DNA of 16,361 bases from an uncultured Oscillospiraceae bacterium. Its GTDB lineage: Bacteria > Bacillota > Clostridia > Oscillospirales > Oscillospiraceae. Both the position numbers and the translations under genes were made by a program. The stretch lies in the NCBI GenBank assembly GCA_934567115.1, contig CAKTJA010000013.1, forward strand, positions 1-16,361, given 5' to 3'. Shown piece after piece: positions 14,174 to 16,361 of the stretch (the stretch's first letter is position 1; each line of letters opens with the position of its first letter). The notes beneath the pieces were generated by a model. That model had not been told where the DNA came from. It searched no databases and saw only the letters and a program-made list of their open reading frames with translations.

Positions 14174-14953
14174 TTGACACAGGTCATTACTGTTACCAAT
14201 CAGAAAGGCGGCGTCGGGAAAACGACGGTTGCCTCAGCTCTGGTCTGCGGTCTCCGTCAGCGCGGGGCCCGCGTCCTCGGGATCGACGTAGACCCGCAGG
14301 GCAACCTCGCCTTCGCGCTTGGGCTTGACATCGGAAACGGGCATACCGTGTACGACGTTCTCAAGGGCACATGCGCGATCGAATCCGCCATCGTCTCCAC
14401 GGAATACGGAGACGTTCTTTCGTCGGACATCATGCTTTCGACCGCGGACGTTGAATTTACCGCCCCCCGCCGCGAGTTCATGCTCTCCCAGCAGATCGGC
14501 TTCCTGAAGGACCGGTACGATTTCATCATCATCGACACGCCCCCCTCGCTCAATCTGCTGACCATCAACGCGTACGTCGCCTCGACCGGTCTTATCATCC
14601 CGATGGAGGCGGAGGTCCTCAGTCTCGTCGGGATCTCGCAGATCCAGGACACTATTGAGGCGGTGCGCAATTCCTTTAACGCGGACCTGAAGGTCCTCGG
14701 CATCCTGCTCAACAAGTTCAACCCGCGCCTCACCCTCTCAAGAGAGATTCTGGAGCTTGCCGAAGAGATCGCCCGTCAGCTGGACAGCCGCGTGTTTCCC
14801 ACCAAGATCCGCCGGGGCGTCGGCGTCGCCATGGCGCCCGCGCACGGACAGAGCGTTTTGACCTACAGTCCCTCCTCCAAGCCGGCCATGGATCTTCAGG
14901 ATATTGTCAGCATTGTCGCCGGGGACCGATTCCCTCTTCCCCAGAAGGGCTGA
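14174..14953 (+). CDS. parA: ParA/Soj-family ATPase
   Basis: A 259-residue ParA-type deviant-Walker ATPase. Walker A' is KGGVGKTT (11-18) with the signature Lys11, then GIDVDPQGN (36-44), Walker B FIIIDTPPS (117-125) and the C-terminal KIRRGVGVAMAPAHGQSV block with the SKPAMDL tail. This is the Soj/ParA layout, without an N-terminal DNA-binding domain and without the C-terminal membrane helix of MinD. Such ATPases dimerise on the nucleoid with ATP and are released by a partner's basic N-terminal peptide, thereby moving DNA or protein cargo. No ParB gene follows; the next gene, 37 nt downstream and co-oriented, encodes the ComFB-domain protein, the likely partner. A chromosome-partition Soj is the alternative, but the missing parB and the flagellar setting argue for protein-cargo positioning. 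Confidence 0.93.
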   Translation: MTQVITVTNQKGGVGKTTVASALVCGLRQRGARVLGIDVDPQGNLAFALGLDIGNGHTVYDVLKGTCAIESAIVSTEYGDVLSSDIMLSTADVEFTAPRREFMLSQQIGFLKDRYDFIIIDTPPSLNLLTINAYVASTGLIIPMEAEVLSLVGISQIQDTIEAVRNSFNADLKVLGILLNKFNPRLTLSREILELAEEIARQLDSRVFPTKIRRGVGVAMAPAHGQSVLTYSPSSKPAMDLQDIVSIVAGDRFPLPQKG

Positions 14954-14990
14954 TCCCCCGCATCCTTCCGATTTATAAAGGAGACTTCCC

Positions 14991-15854
14991 ATGCCCTCAA
15001 TGAAAGATTCCAATACCAGCAAAACCGCGCATGTAATGAACCTGCTCAGCAGGAGCCGCACGGCGTCCCAATCCGCGCCGGCCGGAGGACAGCCTCCCCG
15101 CGCCCCCTCCGACGCCGCGCCCGAAACGGTCGATACCGCCGGGACCGCCGCGCCGTCCGAGGCCGCTGCCGCGCCGGTCTCCGCACCGACGCCCGCGCCG
15201 ACCTCCCCCATCATCACATCGCTGAACAGCGATAACGCCATTGCATCTCAGATCAAGGATGCGCTGGCCTCCTCTCTGGAGGAGTCCCTGCCGCACAAGC
15301 CCGAGCCCATGCCGACAGCGCCGATCGAAGCCCCGGCCCCGGAGGTCAAGCCCGAGGCACCCGCAGCGCCGATCGAAGCTCCGGCCCCCGAGGTCAAGCC
15401 CGAAGCACCCGCAGCGCCGGTCGAAGTCCCGGCCCCGGAGGTCAAGCCTGAGGTACCCGCAACGCCGGTCGAAGTCCCGGCTCCGGAGGTAAAGCCCGAG
15501 GCGCCCGCAGCCAAGCCCGTAACGGAACGGCTGAACTCCATAGACGATGAGCTTGGCGAAACCTCCGAGCCGCAAGGCTCCAGCATTATCTGCGCCAACA
15601 TCATGCGTCTTCTGGTAGAGCGCAAAATGGATCAGTATATCAAGCTTTTCGGCCTTTGCGACTGTGAGCGCTGCCGGAACGATGTGCTGGCTCTTTCTCT
15701 GGACTACCTTCCTTCAAAATACGTTGTGATGGACCGGGCCGCGCTTCCTCCCCGGCTGTCCTACTACGAGAGCAAGATGAACGCCGCCATCACCGCGCAG
15801 ATCCTACGCGCGTGCAAGGTCATCATGGATCAGCCCCGGCACGATCCGACTTAA
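14991..15854 (+). CDS. ParA-partnered ComFB-domain protein with a Pro/Glu/Val repeat linker
   Basis: A 287-residue protein in three parts. Residues 1-25 are basic and helix-prone (KTAHVMNLLSRSR), like the ATPase-activating N-termini of ParA partners. Residues 26-190 are Ala/Pro-rich and probably disordered, with a possible short helix at 80-100 (NAIASQIKDALASSLEESL) and four 16-residue repeats (110-173). Residues ~196-287 match the late-competence ComFB family: NIMRLLVERKMDQYIKLF, CDCERC (C223, C225, C228), DVLALSLDYLPSKYVVMD and the C-terminal helix ITAQILRACKVIM. ComFB domains are reported in the literature to bind c-di-GMP, and the Cys cluster could bind zinc. The gene follows parA by 37 nt (AAAGGAG before ATG 14991), and a bidirectional terminator closes the pair. 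I infer a cargo adaptor that senses a second messenger; that function is not shown by sequence alone. Confidence 0.85.
   Translation: MPSMKDSNTSKTAHVMNLLSRSRTASQSAPAGGQPPRAPSDAAPETVDTAGTAAPSEAAAAPVSAPTPAPTSPIITSLNSDNAIASQIKDALASSLEESLPHKPEPMPTAPIEAPAPEVKPEAPAAPIEAPAPEVKPEAPAAPVEVPAPEVKPEVPATPVEVPAPEVKPEAPAAKPVTERLNSIDDELGETSEPQGSSIICANIMRLLVERKMDQYIKLFGLCDCERCRNDVLALSLDYLPSKYVVMDRAALPPRLSYYESKMNAAITAQILRACKVIMDQPRHDPT
15318..15509 (+). repeat. Four in-frame 48-bp tandem repeats in the ComFB-protein gene
   Basis: Four units of 48 bp (15318-15365, 15366-15413, 15414-15461, 15462-15509) encode the 16-residue unit A-P-I/V-E-A/V-P-A-P-E-V-K-P-E-A/V-P-A. The first two units are identical in protein and differ by silent changes in DNA. 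Units 3 and 4 share I-to-V and A-to-V changes. All stay in frame, as expected for an extended spacer whose length can change by slippage. Confidence 0.95.
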
Positions 15855-15858
15855 CAGA

Positions 15859-15892
15859 AAAGCCTGGCATGAATTGCCAGGCTTTGTGTTTT
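15859..15892. terminator. Bidirectional rho-independent terminator
   Basis: A perfect 11-bp stem, AAAGCCTGGCA/TGCCAGGCTTT (15859-15869 with 15875-15885), has a 5-nt loop. On the plus strand it is followed by GTGTTTTTT, on the minus strand by TCTGTTAA after its own TTT. It sits in the 39-nt gap between two convergent stop codons and should end both the parA-ComFB operon and the EAL-HDOD gene. Confidence 0.9.
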
Positions 15893-15893
15893 T

Positions 15894-16361
15894 TCAGTTG
15901 CCTTCCTTTGCCGCTTCCTCGACGGCCGGCTCCTGCTCGCCGTACGAATTGGTCAGCTGCTCCCAAAGGACATTGACGTTTTCCATACAGATGAAATACA
16001 CGCTGGTAAGGATCTGGTTCTGGATCCCCAGCTCGTCCGCAAGATGCGTGATCTTGGCCCAGTTCCCCGCCTCGTAGCTCAGCGCCAAATCGTAGAGCAG
16101 ACCGCAGCGGCCTTCCTTGTGCAGCAGCGCCTGCTTGATCTCGTCCGAAACAGGGATCTCCTCCAAAATTTCGTCAAGCGGCGCGTCGATCAGGTTGTTC
16201 AGCGTGGAGAACATACCCATCAGATACGCCTCCGACTTGGAGATCGGCATATCCTTGGCGTAGTTCATCAGCTCGCTGCAGAAGTTCGCCCGCATGAACG
16301 AGAGCTTCAGGAATTCCTCCGACGCGGGGTCGATCTCCTGACTCGAGTTGCTCGCGCTCAA
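15894..16361 (-). CDS. EAL-HDOD (YuxH-type) signalling protein, C-terminal part (start beyond right edge)
   Basis: The last 155 codons of a gene that enters from the right edge. The sequence matches the end of the HDOD domain in EAL-HDOD proteins (COG3434/YuxH family): EFLKLSFMRANFCSELMNYA, AYLMGMFSTLNNLIDAPLDE, ILEEIPVSDEIKQALL, CGLLYDLALSYEAGNW. It ends in a short acidic tail (EQEPAVEEAAKEGN). In this family an N-terminal EAL domain, often catalytically inactive, senses or once cleaved c-di-GMP and HDOD passes the signal on. The EAL part is outside the window, so activity cannot be judged. The first codon seen (TTG) is simply internal sequence. The gene converges on the ComFB gene through a shared terminator. 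Confidence 0.85.
   Translation of the reverse strand: MSASNSSQEIDPASEEFLKLSFMRANFCSELMNYAKDMPISKSEAYLMGMFSTLNNLIDAPLDEILEEIPVSDEIKQALLHKEGRCGLLYDLALSYEAGNWAKITHLADELGIQNQILTSVYFICMENVNVLWEQLTNSYGEQEPAVEEAAKEGN

Noticed and set aside
15318..15509. CRISPR-like array
   Set aside because: Units are contiguous with no spacers, in frame, and encode a Pro/Glu/Val repeat.

Overview
The window reads as part of the chromosome of a motile, GC-rich Firmicute. It most resembles the Clostridia, possibly an Oscillospiraceae-type gut anaerobe, but that placement is inference. The evidence is strong AGGAGG-type Shine-Dalgarno sites, two TTG starts, a sigma-28 type flagellin promoter, a hag-like flagellin leader with candidate CsrA sites, and FliD/FliS/FliC proteins of Gram-positive style. 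There are no rRNA or tRNA genes, insertion sequences, phage genes or CRISPR arrays. The region looks like an accessory motility and signalling locus rather than a mobile island.

Layout, left to right. (1) 1-236: the N-terminus of a flagellin on the minus strand, behind a structured leader of about 138 nt and a sigma-28 promoter at 381-407. (2) 486-1868: a solitary ClpB-D2-like AAA+ ATPase on the plus strand. Its 3' end overlaps the next gene, which is convergent. (3) 6798-1817: a minus-strand operon of fapA (DUF342, split by a frameshift), a single-domain CheY, a large FtsA/PilM-type actin-fold ATPase with a repeated C-terminal extension, and a small membrane-anchored protein of unknown role. 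(4) 9660-7111: an orphan FtsE-like ABC ATPase and a two-transmembrane chemoreceptor (minus). (5) 9780-10661: a divergent membrane-anchored C39-like papain-fold protein with its own sigma-A promoter and terminator. (6) 13995-10725: the filament-cap operon fliD-fliS-FliT/FlgN-like chaperone (minus). (7) 14174-15854: a two-gene plus-strand operon of a ParA ATPase and a protein carrying a basic N-terminus, a long Pro/Glu/Val repeat linker and a C-terminal ComFB domain. (8) 15894-16361: the C-terminal HDOD part of an EAL-HDOD (YuxH/COG3434-type) signalling protein on the minus strand, sharing a bidirectional terminator with the ComFB gene.

How the parts fit. Flagellin, FliD, FliS, the FliT/FlgN-like chaperone, FapA, CheY and the chemoreceptor all point to flagellar assembly and chemotaxis. 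The right end adds a probable c-di-GMP layer, because ComFB domains are reported c-di-GMP receptors and EAL-HDOD proteins descend from c-di-GMP phosphodiesterases. It also adds a spatial-organisation layer (ParA). The most notable candidate for an undescribed system is the ParA/ComFB pair, which has the layout of a ParA-type positioning ATPase with a cargo adaptor and could place a second-messenger-sensing module in the cell. Other points of interest are the broken fapA gene, the repeat-bearing FtsA-like protein in a cheY-fapA operon, the lone ClpB-D2-like ATPase and the ABC ATPase with a degenerate signature motif.
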